Positions 13,009-24,290 of a stretch of DNA of 64,000 bases are shown here, in pieces; the first letter of the stretch is position 1; each line of letters begins with the position of its first letter. The stretch covers positions 62,001 to 126,000 of the forward strand of contig JAFKAC010000035.1 of the NCBI GenBank assembly GCA_025766275.1, in the 5' to 3' direction. The translations under genes were made by a program, and so were the position numbers. The notes below the pieces were generated by a model. The model was not told the origin of the DNA and searched no databases. It saw only the letters and a program-made list of their open reading frames with translations. Source of the stretch: Lactarius indigo. Lineage: Eukaryota; Basidiomycota; Agaricomycetes; Russulales; Russulaceae.

Positions 13009-16000
13009 TTACCCACCACGCTCCGTCAACATCTGTATGATCACGTTCTTTTCCTTTCCTGATGCCACCTGCAATGGCGTCCTTCCTTCCTTGTCCTTGG
13101 CGTTGACTTCCGCCCCATGTTGGAGTAATAGCCTCGCGATCTCCACGTGACCATGAAACGATGCCGAGTGCAATGGTGTATAGCCTTTGTCGTTTGCAGC
13201 GTTGATGCGTACGCCGCGTCCTAGTAACATACGAACAATCTCTAGGTGGCCGTGCGCTGCGGCCGAATTAACTGGTGTCCAAAGGTTGGTTTGTTGTGAA
13301 TCCGGATCTGCGCCATGCTCGAGTAACCACTGCGCGACGTCGACAAGTCCATCCACCGATGCAGCTTGCAGTGGAGTTTGGTTATAATCAGAAAGGTCAA
13401 AATCCACGACGGCGCCGTGCTGATGTAATAGCTCTGCAACGTTAAAGTGTCCCTTGTACAATGCTGCCACTAGTGGGCTGCGATAACGACCACCCCTCGC
13501 ATTGACTTGCTCAGGATGCTCGACAACGATGTGCGCTGCGAGGTCACGAAACCCGCACCACCCAGCATAATACAGTGGGGGTCCAGGACCGTGACATCTG
13601 ACGCGAATTTTAAACGTCTTCGGGGGATCGTCGATGTCGTACAACTCGAGCCACGTGGAAAAATGGGGTTTGGTCGAGTCAAAAAGAAGCCCCATCCCAT
13701 CTTCTATGCGTGAAGACACCGTTCCGAACTGCGCATGCTCCACCCAATGCCGACTCGCATATCTCGCCAACGGGAACCTATCTTCGACTTCTTCATTGTC
13801 GATGCTGCCGTCCAATTGGAGTAAAATACCCAAGCAAGCCTGCGCGAGAGTCGTGTGTGCGGGTTCAGGAATGATATGAAAGTACGAAGCGTCTCCCTTA
13901 GAAGCGGCGAGCCGATCGGAAGTCAAGAATTCCTTCACCGAAAAATGCGTAAACTGAATGACCCGGGAATCGCCATCGTCGACTTCGGTGATCAAGCTTG
14001 AGCATGTAGATAGCACAGCCCGTTGTCGGTCCTCCCATCGCCAATCCTCGTTCAAATTCGGTGTCGCTCCTTTGGCCTCAAAGTCAAGCGCGAGTATCTC
14101 TGCCAGCTCCTCAACACGTAGCGGTCGAGCGGCCGCGGCGAGACATTGTAACAGACGCAGAGCGTGATCTCGGTCGGCCATCCCGATCTCCTTCAACACT
14201 CGCTCATATGTCTCGTCTAAAGACTTCGGCAATTCGTTGAGCGTTCGCCTGATGCTCTGCGGAAGGCAATGTTGCAATACTTCCAGTTGACAAAATACCC
14301 ATCGGAACCTGTCAAATACTCAGCGACCGTGCCCAAAACCCTTGAGTACGCTTACATTCCATCGGCTCTATCCGTGAGCGTCTCAATGACCAGCTCCTTG
14401 TCCTTGTCCCTCCATCTCCTCATCGCCGTATCCGAGTCCGCGTACACCACAGATCGGATATAGTCTTCAATATCCTTCTTTTGTCCACTTTCCTCGTGAA
14501 TCGAGACCGGCTGAAACGCCAGCGGCTCGAGCGCGGCTCGGATGTCGATCTCCGGACGGCTGGTGATACATATATGTAGATTGGAAAGCTGGAGGCCGAC
14601 GAGGTCCTTTACGAGGTCGAGGACTTGTTTGCGGGAGGACGGAATCCCAGAGGTATTGGGGCATTCGTCTAGCGCGTCCAAGATAATGTAGATTGGGCCT
14701 TGGTCAGGTAATGCGAGCATCTCTTTAAGACACGCAACCAGCACGCCGGTGTTGGGTTTACGTGCGCCATTGTCGTGCGTCTTATAAATGCGGGAGAGTA
14801 TGTCGCAACAACTGTCGGAACGAATCGAAAGTTGTATAAGAAGCGAAGGAAGTAAGTTGTGGAGATTTTGTTTATCGGTGTCCCGGAAATCAAAATAGAA
14901 ATACGCCATCGAGGCTAGACCAGCCTCCCACAACTCCGTGATTTCCTGGATAATTGCGGAACTATTTGGTGATGTAAGTTCGATGAACTGGACAAAACAT
15001 TGGTGACAAACCAAAGGATACTCTTGCCTGAGCCCGCTACAATCATCAAAAGGCGATCAAGGTCTGGGAGAACGTAAATGGACAGAAGGGCGCACGTTTG
15101 CCATGGATCCACAACAGGGATGTGGTCGACTTGGATTTCCATTCCAAGAATAGACTTGCCTGGAAGAACCATGTCGCCGTGCCATCGTGTTGAGTAGTGC
15201 ACGCGATATTTTGGTTGGTGGACGGGTCCGGCGGAGACAGCCACACTCGGTGGTCCTTCCGTACCCGGCTTCCTAAAGCGGTATTTCAGTCCGGCAACCA
15301 AGAGCAGCGGGGATAAAGAGTCACGAACGGTTTTCTTCATCGATCTTGTTTGCCGTCTGTTGCAACAGAGCCTTCGTTTCCTTGCCGTCTAGACGTATAT
15401 GAGCTTACGATGGCGTTTGTGATAGCTGAATTGCTGAGCGTACCCTCAATAGCCACGTTAACTTGGCCGCCCACGGTTTCGACTCCATCCTTGACATCGT
15501 GCGCGACTTTCAGGACTTGCACAGTCGCCATCTGGGCCTCTTGCTGTGTCAACTTATCCAGCCTGGCCAGCGCGTCCTCAACGTCCTTCCTTCCAATCAA
15601 TTTCTTCAAATATTTCTCTGAATATCTATCAGCGACGAGTAACGTATCATCGGCGATCGACTCACTCGCTCGTCCCTGCTTCATCTCCTTCGTCACAATC
15701 CCAAAAAATCCAAGCACCTCGACCATTATCTTTACGATCGTGTCCTTCATCGCCTCCGTCGTCGGCACCTCAGTATACGTCTCGAGCCGTCCGAAGAAGC
15801 TCTCAATGCGGTCGAAGATGTCGATGAGCGCATCTTGGCTCGCGACGACATCTTTTGCCGCCTACGTAGGTCAGGTATCAGAACAGTCCAAGTAAGGGAG
15901 ATCCGGGATAATAGCTACCAAAAGGAGGACTCCGGCACCAGCGAAAATGACTTTGGCAGGTGAGAACACCTAGAGATGATGTGATATCAGATCATAGATC

Positions 16001-16316
16001 GTAGAAGGATCATCAGAATGGGATTCACTAATCCGACGCCCTCGCCAAGCGCGGCGGAGAAGGCATAAAGAACGTTGACAGTCGGAATTAACCATTTTGT
16101 GAATTTGTCATCGCCGGACGTAGTAGATTGTTCGACCTTTTGGACTTGAGTTTGAAGGACGGCTAGAACATCAGCGGGAGAGTTGCAGGACTGCAACTGG
16201 ACCATCAACGGATGCAGGAGAAGGTCTTTCTTCGTCTTCTTCTCGTACTCTTTGATGGAAGCATAGAATAGGGTCTGGAAATTGGAAGAGGAAGATGCGG
16301 AGGGTGTCTGAGACAT
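13009..16316 (-). CDS. Goodbye-NACHT-ankyrin STAND receptor, copy 3 (short ankyrin array)
   Basis: Complete NLR-like receptor of 974 aa. Exons on the minus strand: 16316-16029, 15969-15919, 15861-15444, 15388-15329, 15272-15096, 15036-15012, 14961-14356 and 14308-13009 (2925 nt, in frame). Domain order is as in copy 2: Goodbye domain, NACHT with Walker A GSGKSIL across the 25-nt exon, Walker B IYIILDALDEC, sensor ITSRPE, winged-helix-like region, ankyrins. About three 33-residue ankyrin modules present in copy 2 are missing here: QHGAEVNA runs straight into KDKEGRTPLQVAS. The deletion keeps the frame and the end motif MLTERGG, as expected for recombination between repeat units. It sits directly downstream of the only intact ATPase. 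Confidence 0.92.
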
Positions 16317-16811
16317 GGTAGCAGCAGCGAGGAGAGGCGTCTGAGGGTGCAGTATGATAGGGTGGGCCCGAGGGGGCCAGAATGGTTGACAGATAACGCC
16401 CGCACAGCCCCGCCTCGTGGATGGGCCCAGAATTATATTATTGTTATCAAAACCATAGGTGTGGGAGTTACTGCGTCCTACCGGCCAACTTGGAGGGAGA
16501 TCCCAGGCGGTGAGGCGTTTCAGGGCCGAGGCAATTTAGTAAATAAGTGTTCGCAGTCAGGTTGATGTGGTGGCTACCAATCAGCAAACAAGCTACGTAC
16601 AGAGTCCGACATTTTCAGAGTGTCCCATTCTACGAAACACTACAGAAACAACCAAACAAAAAAATAGTATATAAAAAAAAAAAGGGAGAGTTGTTGAACG
16701 AGCGAGTGACAAAACACGCGGAGAAAAAGCGAAAATAGATAGATAGCGTCTACACCTTCTACAGTACTAGTAGTAAAAACACAGCAAGCAAGCAAGCAGA
16801 AACCCACATCT
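16317..16811. other. Spacer between NLR copy 3 and the intact ATPase
   Basis: No gene seen. It contains the NLR 5' flank and the ATPase 3' flank. The stretch from 16600 to 16811 matches the same positions beyond both relics. Confidence 0.6.
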
Positions 16812-19800
16812 TTACACACTATCGTCCATGTTTACCTGTGCGTAGCCGTGCGACGCACGGCCCCTGCCAACGCGCAGCCTCTCGCGCACAGCATCCCACG
16901 CGCCGCCCGCCGCCCCGCGTACAGTCACCCACAGCGGCTCAGGGCCCACCAGCGCCGCCGCCTCCTCGTCCGGCATGACGCTCTGCGGCGGGCGTACCCA
17001 CCACTTGAGGAGCAACGAGCTCGTGACGACGCTGACCGAGCTGAACGCCATCATCGCGCCCGCCATCATCGGGTGCAGGTGCAGGCCGAACGGGAGGAAC
17101 AGGCCCATGGCGAGCGGGATGCCGAGCACGTTGTACACGCACGCCCAGACGAGGTTGCGTCGGATCGTGCTGAAGATCGAGCGCGAGAGGTCCAGTGCGG
17201 CTACTACGTCCAATAGGTCCGAGCGCATCAGGACGATGTCCGCGGCTTCGATCGCTACGGATGTTCCCGACGATAGCGCAATGCCGACAGTGGCGGCTGC
17301 GAGCGCAGGCGAGTCGTTGATCCCATCCCCGACCTACATTTTTCGTATCGTCAGCGCGCCCATCGCAGACGACGAGCAGACACGTACCATCGCTACGCCC
17401 CCGCCGTCCTTCTCCATCAGCTCCGCAACCACAGCCGCCTTGCCCTTAGGACTCATATCCGCCCACACACCCTTCGGCTTAATCCCGACCTGGCGCGCGA
17501 CGACGAGCGCAGTCGCGCGCCCGTCGCCCGTCATCAGGTTCACCTCGATGCCCATATCCTGTAATGCGCGTATCGCGCGCGCCGACGAGCGCTTCGGCGC
17601 GTCCGCCAGGGAGAGCGCGAGTACGGGCAGTGGGTTCGGTGCGGACGACGCGATCGCGACGTAGATCAATGTGCGGCCCTTCTGTGCCTCGCGCTCCTCA
17701 AACTCCGCAAGGCCTGCGGGTAAACGGCCGCCCACGTCGGTTTGCGCGACAAAACGAGCCGAGCCGACCCACACGATGTACTTCTTCTGCGCCCCGACGG
17801 CGACCGTCGCGCGCACGCCTTGGCCCGTGATGCTCTCGAACGCCTCCACGGAAGTATCTGGTGCGTTGGTCGACAGGACGTCCTTTCCCCATACGGCCAC
17901 GGCTTTGGCGAGTGGGTGCTCGGAACGCGCCTCGGTTGCAGAAAGCATGGCGATGACTGCAGCACGGGTCGTGACGCCATCGGCCGCCATGGTCGTTTGA
18001 ATAGCTGTACCTTCCATCTCCGCCGCGGCGTAAGTCTGCGTCTCGCTGAGTTCGCTAGTCGGTGCCCAGGCGACGCTAGCAACCGTGAGTTTGCCCTCCG
18101 TCACCGTGCCTGTCTTGTCCAGCACGACACGCTTGAGGCTACGACTCGCCTCGAGCGCACGTCCGCCTTTGATGAGGATTCCGTTCTTCGCCCCAACACC
18201 CGTACCAACCATGATCGCCGTGGGTGTGCTCAGACCGAGTGCGCATGGGCACGCGACGACGACGACGGAAATGCAGAGCTGGAGGCAGACTGCGACCTTG
18301 CCGTGGTGATGAAACATGTCGGGGAGCTGCGCTTCCGTGAGCACGTTCGAGAGAAGTATCCAGCCGAGAAACGTGATCGCCGCGAGCGATATTACGGTAG
18401 GGACGAAGTAACCGGCGATGCGGTCGGCGAAGGCCTGGATTGGCGCCTTGGACGTCTGGGCATCCTCGACGAGCTTGACAATTTGTGCGAGCGCGGTGTC
18501 CTTCCCTGCCCGGGTGACCACCATGTCGAACGCGCCGAGGCCGTTGACCGTCCCACCAATGGCGGCATCGCCGACCTGCTTGAGCACCGGGACGGGTTCA
18601 CCCGTGATGGCACTCTCATCGATGCTTGAGCTGCCCCGCACGACAGTTCCGTCTGCCGGCACCTTGTCGCCCGGCACGACCTTGACCGTATCCCCAATTT
18701 GCAAAAGCTCGGTCGGAATCTTCTTTTCTTGAGTGCACGTAGCGTCCGTGTAGATGATTGCCATGGAGGGCGCAAGCGCCATGAGATCAGTGAGTGCGGC
18801 GCTAGTCTTGCCTTTGGCAGAGTTCTCCAGATAGCGGCCGAGGGATACGAACATGATCAGCATCGTGCTGGTATCAAAAAAGACAAATGGGGGCATATTA
18901 GGGTCCGGATCAAACGCGGCGGCGATGAGAGTGAATAGAGAATAAAAATAGGCCGCGGAAGTGCCTAGCATCACAAGCACGTCCATGGTTGCCGACTTGT
19001 GCTTGAGTGCCTTGTACGCATTCCGGTAAAACTTTTGGCCGACCCAGAACTGCGCAGGTGTGGTGATGATGGCAACGAGAAGATGGCCGAGGGGGATGCC
19101 GGGAATGATGTTGAAGAAGACAATGGGATGCAAGAAGGAGATGTGAGGCGCGATCATGCTAATAAAAAATACGGGAAGGGCAAAGGCGACGCTCCACTGG
19201 AATCGAGTTTTCCATTCTTGGATCTCCTTGGTGCGGATTAGCGAGCGCAGCTGGGTGGCATCTTCCTGGTCTGAGAGCATCGCGTCGAACCCGAGCTCTT
19301 CGATACGTTCTACCATCTCGCGCGGGCCGACGACCCCGCGATCAAATACGACTTTGGCGGTTTCGGTCGCAAGGGCCACCGCAACGCTAGTGATGCCGGG
19401 CATTTTGGCGAGTTCGGTCTCGACGGTAGACGTGCAGGAAGCACACGTCATTCCATAGATGCGCAGAGTGATCTCATCCGAACGAGTTGGCGGGATGAGC
19501 GTGGCGTCGAAACCAATGTCCGATATTTCCTGGATGGATGAAGGCGGTGTCAAATGTACTGATACGGATAGGGGTGGCATGGTGATCAAAATATACTCAC
19601 GTTAATGACCTTCTCAGCGTTCCACTGCTGGGGATCGAACTCGACGACCCCACGTTCAGCCAGAAGGGCGACTTTTACAGAGTGAATCCCGGGCTGTGAT
19701 CTGAGCATTCCCTCGATGGACTTTTGGAACGGTTTTGAGTCTAGGGGAACAGGAGGGGAAGAATGTAGGGAAAGCCCACCTCGACACAAGCACCGCAGGT

Positions 19801-19956
19801 CATGCCCTCTATTCGCAGCTCGCATCTCTCTGTGTTGTCCAGGGACTTTCCCAGAGGCTCGTTTTCCGTGAGTGGGAGTTCGACCTTTCCAGAGCCAGAA
19901 TTGAGGGAATCCTTGTACCAAAAAGTGGAAGAGAAAGTCGAGGAAAGAGCGGACAT
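16812..19956 (-). CDS. CCC2: P1B-type copper-transporting ATPase (Ccc2/ATP7-like)
   Basis: Complete 986-aa copper(I) pump. Exons: 19956-19780, 19720-19601, 19529-17388 and 17333-16812 (2961 nt, in frame). Two N-terminal heavy-metal domains have GMTCGAC (aa 51-57) and GMTCASC (aa 125-131). The membrane metal site is CPC (aa 526-528, in [13 protein letters not shown]). The phosphorylated Asp is D570 in [25 protein letters not shown] and [10 protein letters not shown], which spans the last intron, are all present. The family moves Cu(I) into the late Golgi lumen for cuproenzymes such as multicopper oxidases and laccases. The ATG at 19956 precedes the first metal domain by about 50 residues. This is the only functional copy of the three in the array. 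The Ccc2 name rests on domain layout, not a database match. Confidence 0.93.
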
Positions 19957-20415
19957 GGGGGATACAAGGAAATTAAGCTAGAAGTGGGTATGGTGGTCGA
20001 TGTGGGGTTAATAATGGTATTATATAGAGGGGGTTTATGGAATGCGTCAAAGGAGATAGAGCGCCCGCGCTGTGCGAAAGATGCGAGAGTGCGTGTCCCC
20101 TCGGTGCCAGTGAGACCCCCCTCCGTGATTAGATAATCGTGCCCTATCTCGCACACGTGATCAAGTCGCGTCGTCCTAATTCGTCACATACACTCTGTTG
20201 GTTCTGGTATGCATGTTTCTATCCATTACGACTGTTCCGTGTCCGTCATAATCGTAGCTATGAGGTATGCATTATGAAAAAGGAGACGAGCGCGCGAACG
20301 CACGAAAAAAAAAAAAATTGAGATGAATCAGAAAAGTGAAACGAGAAAGAAATAGAAAGTATTCAGGCAAAAAAAGCAATCGTCTGAGGGCGTCTGCGCC
20401 AACGGTTCACCACCC
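19957..20415. other. Intergenic region upstream of the copper-ATPase
   Basis: It lies between the start of the minus-strand ATPase and the end of the minus-strand Zds gene. It should hold the ATPase promoter. A TATATAG run lies near 20018. No gene seen. Confidence 0.4.
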
Positions 20416-23243
20416 TCATCGCCGACGCGCTTGCTGCTGCCACAGCGCCAGCGGCACGTCCTCCTCCTCCCCGCCCGGCACGACCCCGGCCCGCGACACC
20501 GCACCATCCGACGTCCGCGGCCGCCGCGCCCCAGGGGGCAGCACCGCGTGCGCGCTGAGCGTTTTGCGCCCTGGTACACGCGCGCCGCCGATCGCATGGG
20601 CAGGTACGGGGGGTGCGACGGTCGCAGACATCGAGCGCGCGGGCGGCCGCGCATCCCCCGGGGCCGACGCAGGAGGGGAGTGCGCTTGGTCCTGCTGTGG
20701 CGGGACGTAGCGGATAGGTGGGGGGGAGGAGTGTGGGGCTAGTGGGGATGGCAGGTGTGAAGATAGCGGCGGTGGTGGCGAGCGAGAGCGGCGCGATGGG
20801 GACGTGGAGCGCGGCGTGGGTATCTGTTCATTGGGCGGGCCGCCGTCCGTCGTAGACGACGACGACGACGAGGGAAACGCAGTCTGTTTCCCCCCGGGAC
20901 CCGCCACCGACATAGACATGGACATGGACATCTGCATCGGGACCGGTCCTGCAGCGTAGCCGGCACCGGCAGGCGGCCCCGATGCCTGCCGTGCGCCAAC
21001 ACCACCCGGAAACGCCGCGCCATACTCTTGCTCCATCGCACGGTGCTGCATATCATATTGCGGGCCGCGGACAGGCTGCTCGGCGCGGCGCGCGGCAGCA
21101 TTCGATGGGACAGCCTTGGTGAGGCTCCCACGTCGGTTTTGTGATGGCTGAGGTTGTATGGCTTGCCCCTGTGCCTGTGCCTGCGGCGGTGCCACGACCG
21201 GCTGGGCCTCGTGCTCCTTGTCCATCGCTGGATGTTCACCCTCCTCCCGGTCCTTTGTTGAAGCGGGGGCCGACACACCGCCCGCTACCGTAGGGGCCTG
21301 CTCTGCGTTCGCCTGCCGGGTAGCGGCCTGCTGCTGCTGCTGCTGCTGTTGTTGTTGTTGCGTCTGCTGGGTCTTGTTGATGACACCAAGGTACCAGAAC
21401 ATGAGGTTGCTGATTAGGACCTGCTCATACAGCGCGCGGCGGGGATTTGCGAGTTTGATATGTGACAGGCGATAGATGGCGCGTTCGACGTGGATCGGGT
21501 AGCGGGAATAGTTGTTTACGCCAGGCGGCTGAGGTGACGTGGGGGGAACATAGCCTCGCGAGGACTTGCTGGCACCGAGCAGCGCCACCGCCGCGTCTCG
21601 TCCCGACTGTCCGTGCCCAAGACCAGTTGGAACCGCGCTCTCCTCCTGCTTCTTTTTCGAGCCGAACAGCGAGCCGAAGAAGCCTGCTTCCTTCTCCTTC
21701 TCCTTCTCGCGCTGCTCTTTCTTTCCCTTTTTTTCGCTCCCGCCCCACTTGAAGAGCCCCTTCTTGTCCTTGTCCTTCTCTTTTTCGCGTCGCAGCTCGG
21801 GCCCTTGTGGAACCGGTGGCAGAGAAGACAGTGATGCAGGCGTCTGGATCGGCCGGGGTTCGGGTCGGGTATGTGATGATACTAGATCGGGTTGGACTGG
21901 AGAGGGCGTGCGGGAGGGAGGTGATTCAACAGGTGCAGGTGTGACAAGCGAAGAGGCACGCTGCGGTAAAGGGTGTTCGAGTGGGGGCAGTGCGGCTGCA
22001 GGCTGAACAGATGGCACAGCTATTACAGGCGGAGCTGGCTCGGGCTCCTCCATTGGTGGCGGCGGTGGCGGCGGCGATAACGAGCGTCGTGGGAGCGATT
22101 GGAGCTTCGATGGAGGGGACAATATCTTAATCTCGTCTTCGTTGCCCTCGTCCCGCGCGTACGCATCAAAGATGAACGCCTCGGCACTGTATGACTCGGG
22201 GCGTACGAGGCGAGGCGCCCCATCGAGGCTGTCATTGCTGAGCACCCGCAGGCGTCGGGGTGACTCGGCATCGCTGTGGTCGCTGGTCGAGAGGTCGCTC
22301 GAAGTACGTGGATCGGGCACGGGGGTAGTGTCACGCTTTGCGCTTGTCCCACGTCGCGTGGCGTTGAATCGATGGGCCCCTTCTCCCGTCTGCCCAGGCT
22401 TCCTGATCTTAGTGCGGGCCGCACGACGAAGAATCTGGCCGGGGCGCGGGACGATGATGGGTGCATCTGCGTCTTCTCCGGGGTCTGGCATGGCATTGTC
22501 CAGGTTATCGATGACTGAAGGGTGGGTGGTGGGAGCGTGGATAGATATGCGAGTTTTTAGCGCGAGCGCATGTAATGTACAGCATGAGAATGCCACGCAC
22601 CTGATGGAGCCATGTTCATGCTAAGTGATCGGCGCAAGACGCTACGTAGTTTTGACGGATCCCTGCTCTGCGAGGCCTCCTCCGCCAGCTCGTCCAATTT
22701 CTCCAGATCCTTGATCGTGAGCTGAGGACCCGCACTTGCGTACAGAGACGACCGGTTCGTCCGGAGCGGCACAACACGCTCGTCTTCGACGCCGTCATTT
22801 TCAGATGGGCGGTATTGCCGGCTCAACATCGATCTTTTGCGACCGAGCGCCGCAGCACCGACGCTTTCCGATCGCCCAAGTCCGACTTCGCCGGGGGCAC
22901 GGGCATGTTCTTTGAGAAAGGCGCGAAATTGGGCGGGATCTATCTCTGGGTGCATATTAGCGGGGACCCAGAAGAGGTGGAAGGGGTCATCGGATGCGTC
23001 TGCGGAATCGGAACCCAGAGAGTCTTCGTGAGAGTGAGAGTCGCTGCTTGAGTCATCGCTGGGTGTCCAGTAGCTCTGCTGTGCTGCTGCTGCCTGGGCA
23101 CCGGGTGTTGGGAGATCAGGATCGAGAACGAGAACGCCGGGGCCGCCTTGGAGAGTGGAGCGTCGTTTGATATCACGCAGGTTTTCGACCTCACGCTGGA
23201 TCTCGTCGTGGGAGGGTTGCATTACGGTTGGAGGTGTCTGCAT
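20416..23243 (-). CDS. Zds1/Zds2-type regulator of PP2A/Cdc55 and polarity
   Basis: Two exons, 23243-22601 and 22514-20416 (2742 nt), giving 913 aa. The N-terminal part has NLRDIKRRST, LDPDLP and SDDPFHLFWVPANMHPEIDP, which I recognise as typical of fungal Zds proteins. The conserved C-terminal Zds domain is near aa 535-600 (RYPIHVERAIYRLSHIKLANPRR, ending with MFWYLGVINK) and is followed directly by a glutamine run. Most of the rest is low-complexity Pro/Ser/Arg- and Lys/Glu-rich sequence, expected to be disordered. In yeast, Zds1/2 bind the PP2A regulatory subunit Cdc55 and control mitotic entry, mitotic exit and polarity. The tail after the Zds domain (about 300 aa) is unusually long and Pro/Ser-rich. 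Confidence 0.85.
21328..21361 (-). repeat. Trinucleotide tract coding for polyglutamine
   Basis: A CTG/TTG run on the plus strand (CAG/CAA on the coding strand) encodes about eleven consecutive Gln immediately after the Zds domain. Such tracts are prone to length change. Confidence 0.85.
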
Positions 23244-24056
23244 GAAGAGACGAAAGGGAAACTAATTTGTCGAGTCTCGTGCGAGAAAGGAGAAAGTGTG
23301 ATACGAAAGGCAATAGGAACAGAGAACGGGAAAAAAGGAAGGAGAGGCCGCCGTCGGTGTTGCGTCGTCGATCACGGTAACGACGAGCGGCCCTAGCGAA
23401 CAGTGCAGCCGGGCGCTCGTCCCGGAAACATCCACAAGGTCACTTCCCCCAACCCTTCTTTTTGATTTGCTCATGAACATCTGCTGCTAATAAATCCTCT
23501 TACAGGTTTGAGGGTATTTTCCCACCAATCTTAGCAACCATCGACATAAATACAAGAGCAAGAGCAAGTGGATCCTTGCCTCGTTCCAAGTACACAATGA
23601 TCGTTACCAGCGTCTTGGCATCGCCTTATGCCACTTTTACAGCGTGGCGATTCTATTTTCTGACAAATTCCCGTGAAAGGCCCATCGATGCCCATCACTT
23701 GCGTCACAGTTTATTAGATCAGAGCTTAGCGACGCATGCCATGCTGCCGCAGCTATGACTGGGACCACCAACCCTCCCAGAGCTCGCCTCACAAAGGCGT
23801 AATACAATAATAGCTTCCCGAGTCAGCACTTTATGATTTATTTTCTGTGCTTAAAACTGTACAGTACGTTACGCGAGATACGTATTGCGGGGTTTGCCCC
23901 CATTCACCCCGTGGACCCTTGTCACCTTCCATGAATTAGAAGGCGCACGCGCGAAGGGTTTTCTTTTGGGCATTCTTCGCTTGTTTGTCTTCGATATTAT
24001 GAGACATGGACTGATTCGTTTCGTCACTTGTAATTATCCTTCCCATTTTCCTCCGA

Positions 24057-24063
24057 TGAGTCA
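24057..24063. promoter_or_regulatory. TGAGTCA, candidate Gcn4/AP-1-type bZIP site
   Basis: Exact match to the TGASTCA core bound by Gcn4-type factors, about 230 bp upstream of the RIB3 start codon. A single 7-bp match can occur by chance. Confidence 0.3.
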
Positions 24064-24147
24064 GGGTGAAGACTGGCCACACACAAGGCCGAACAAGGCT
24101 GGCGGGTGGCGGGGAACCGAGCGGACCGGCCCGCCACGCGCCTTCAA

Positions 24148-24155
24148 TGACGTAA
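24148..24155. promoter_or_regulatory. TGACGTAA, candidate ATF/CREB-type bZIP site
   Basis: ATF/CREB-like core about 140 bp upstream of RIB3. Chance occurrence cannot be excluded. Confidence 0.25.
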
Positions 24156-24290
24156 GTGGTAATAGTCATTCATCCCCATTCACGTGTGTCATCACTAAGA
24201 TTCCGGAGTGACCCCGGCTCGCACATTTTCTCGTCGGTCGGTTCAACTTCTCGGTTCCTCTCATTACTTACTGTACCCAACCATCCCGTC

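Larger units (their letters stand above)
1..19956 (-). repeat. Tandem segmental array: three copper-ATPase + NLR units
   Basis: Three consecutive units of about 6.3-6.8 kb, all on the minus strand, each holding one copper-ATPase (intact or decayed) followed by one Goodbye-NACHT-ankyrin gene. NLR start codons lie at 3234, 10031 and 16316. ATPase stop codons lie at 3855, 10452 and 16812. Spacer DNA on both sides of each ATPase is also alike between units, including an A-rich block ending in the CAAGCAAGC/CCCACATCTT region just beyond each ATPase stop. The array may extend to the left of the window. Confidence 0.92.
23244..24290. other. Divergent promoter region between the Zds gene and RIB3
   Basis: About 1.05 kb between two outward-facing genes. 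No protein-like frame or RNA gene was recognised. It contains the two bZIP-like sites listed separately. Confidence 0.4.

Noticed and set aside
17742..18629. 295-codon plus-strand open frame
   Set aside because: Antisense to the catalytic core of the copper-ATPase, GC-rich, with no domain motif.
19721..19747. Acceptor CCCCTAG at about 19741 for ATPase intron 1
   Set aside because: It gives the wrong phase and extra residues. The acceptor before TCCATCGAG joins CGACVE to SIEGML as in the family.
1..19956. Fusion of copper-ATPase and NLR into one gene
   Set aside because: Each has its own start, stop and flanks, and the spacers are 420-620 bp.
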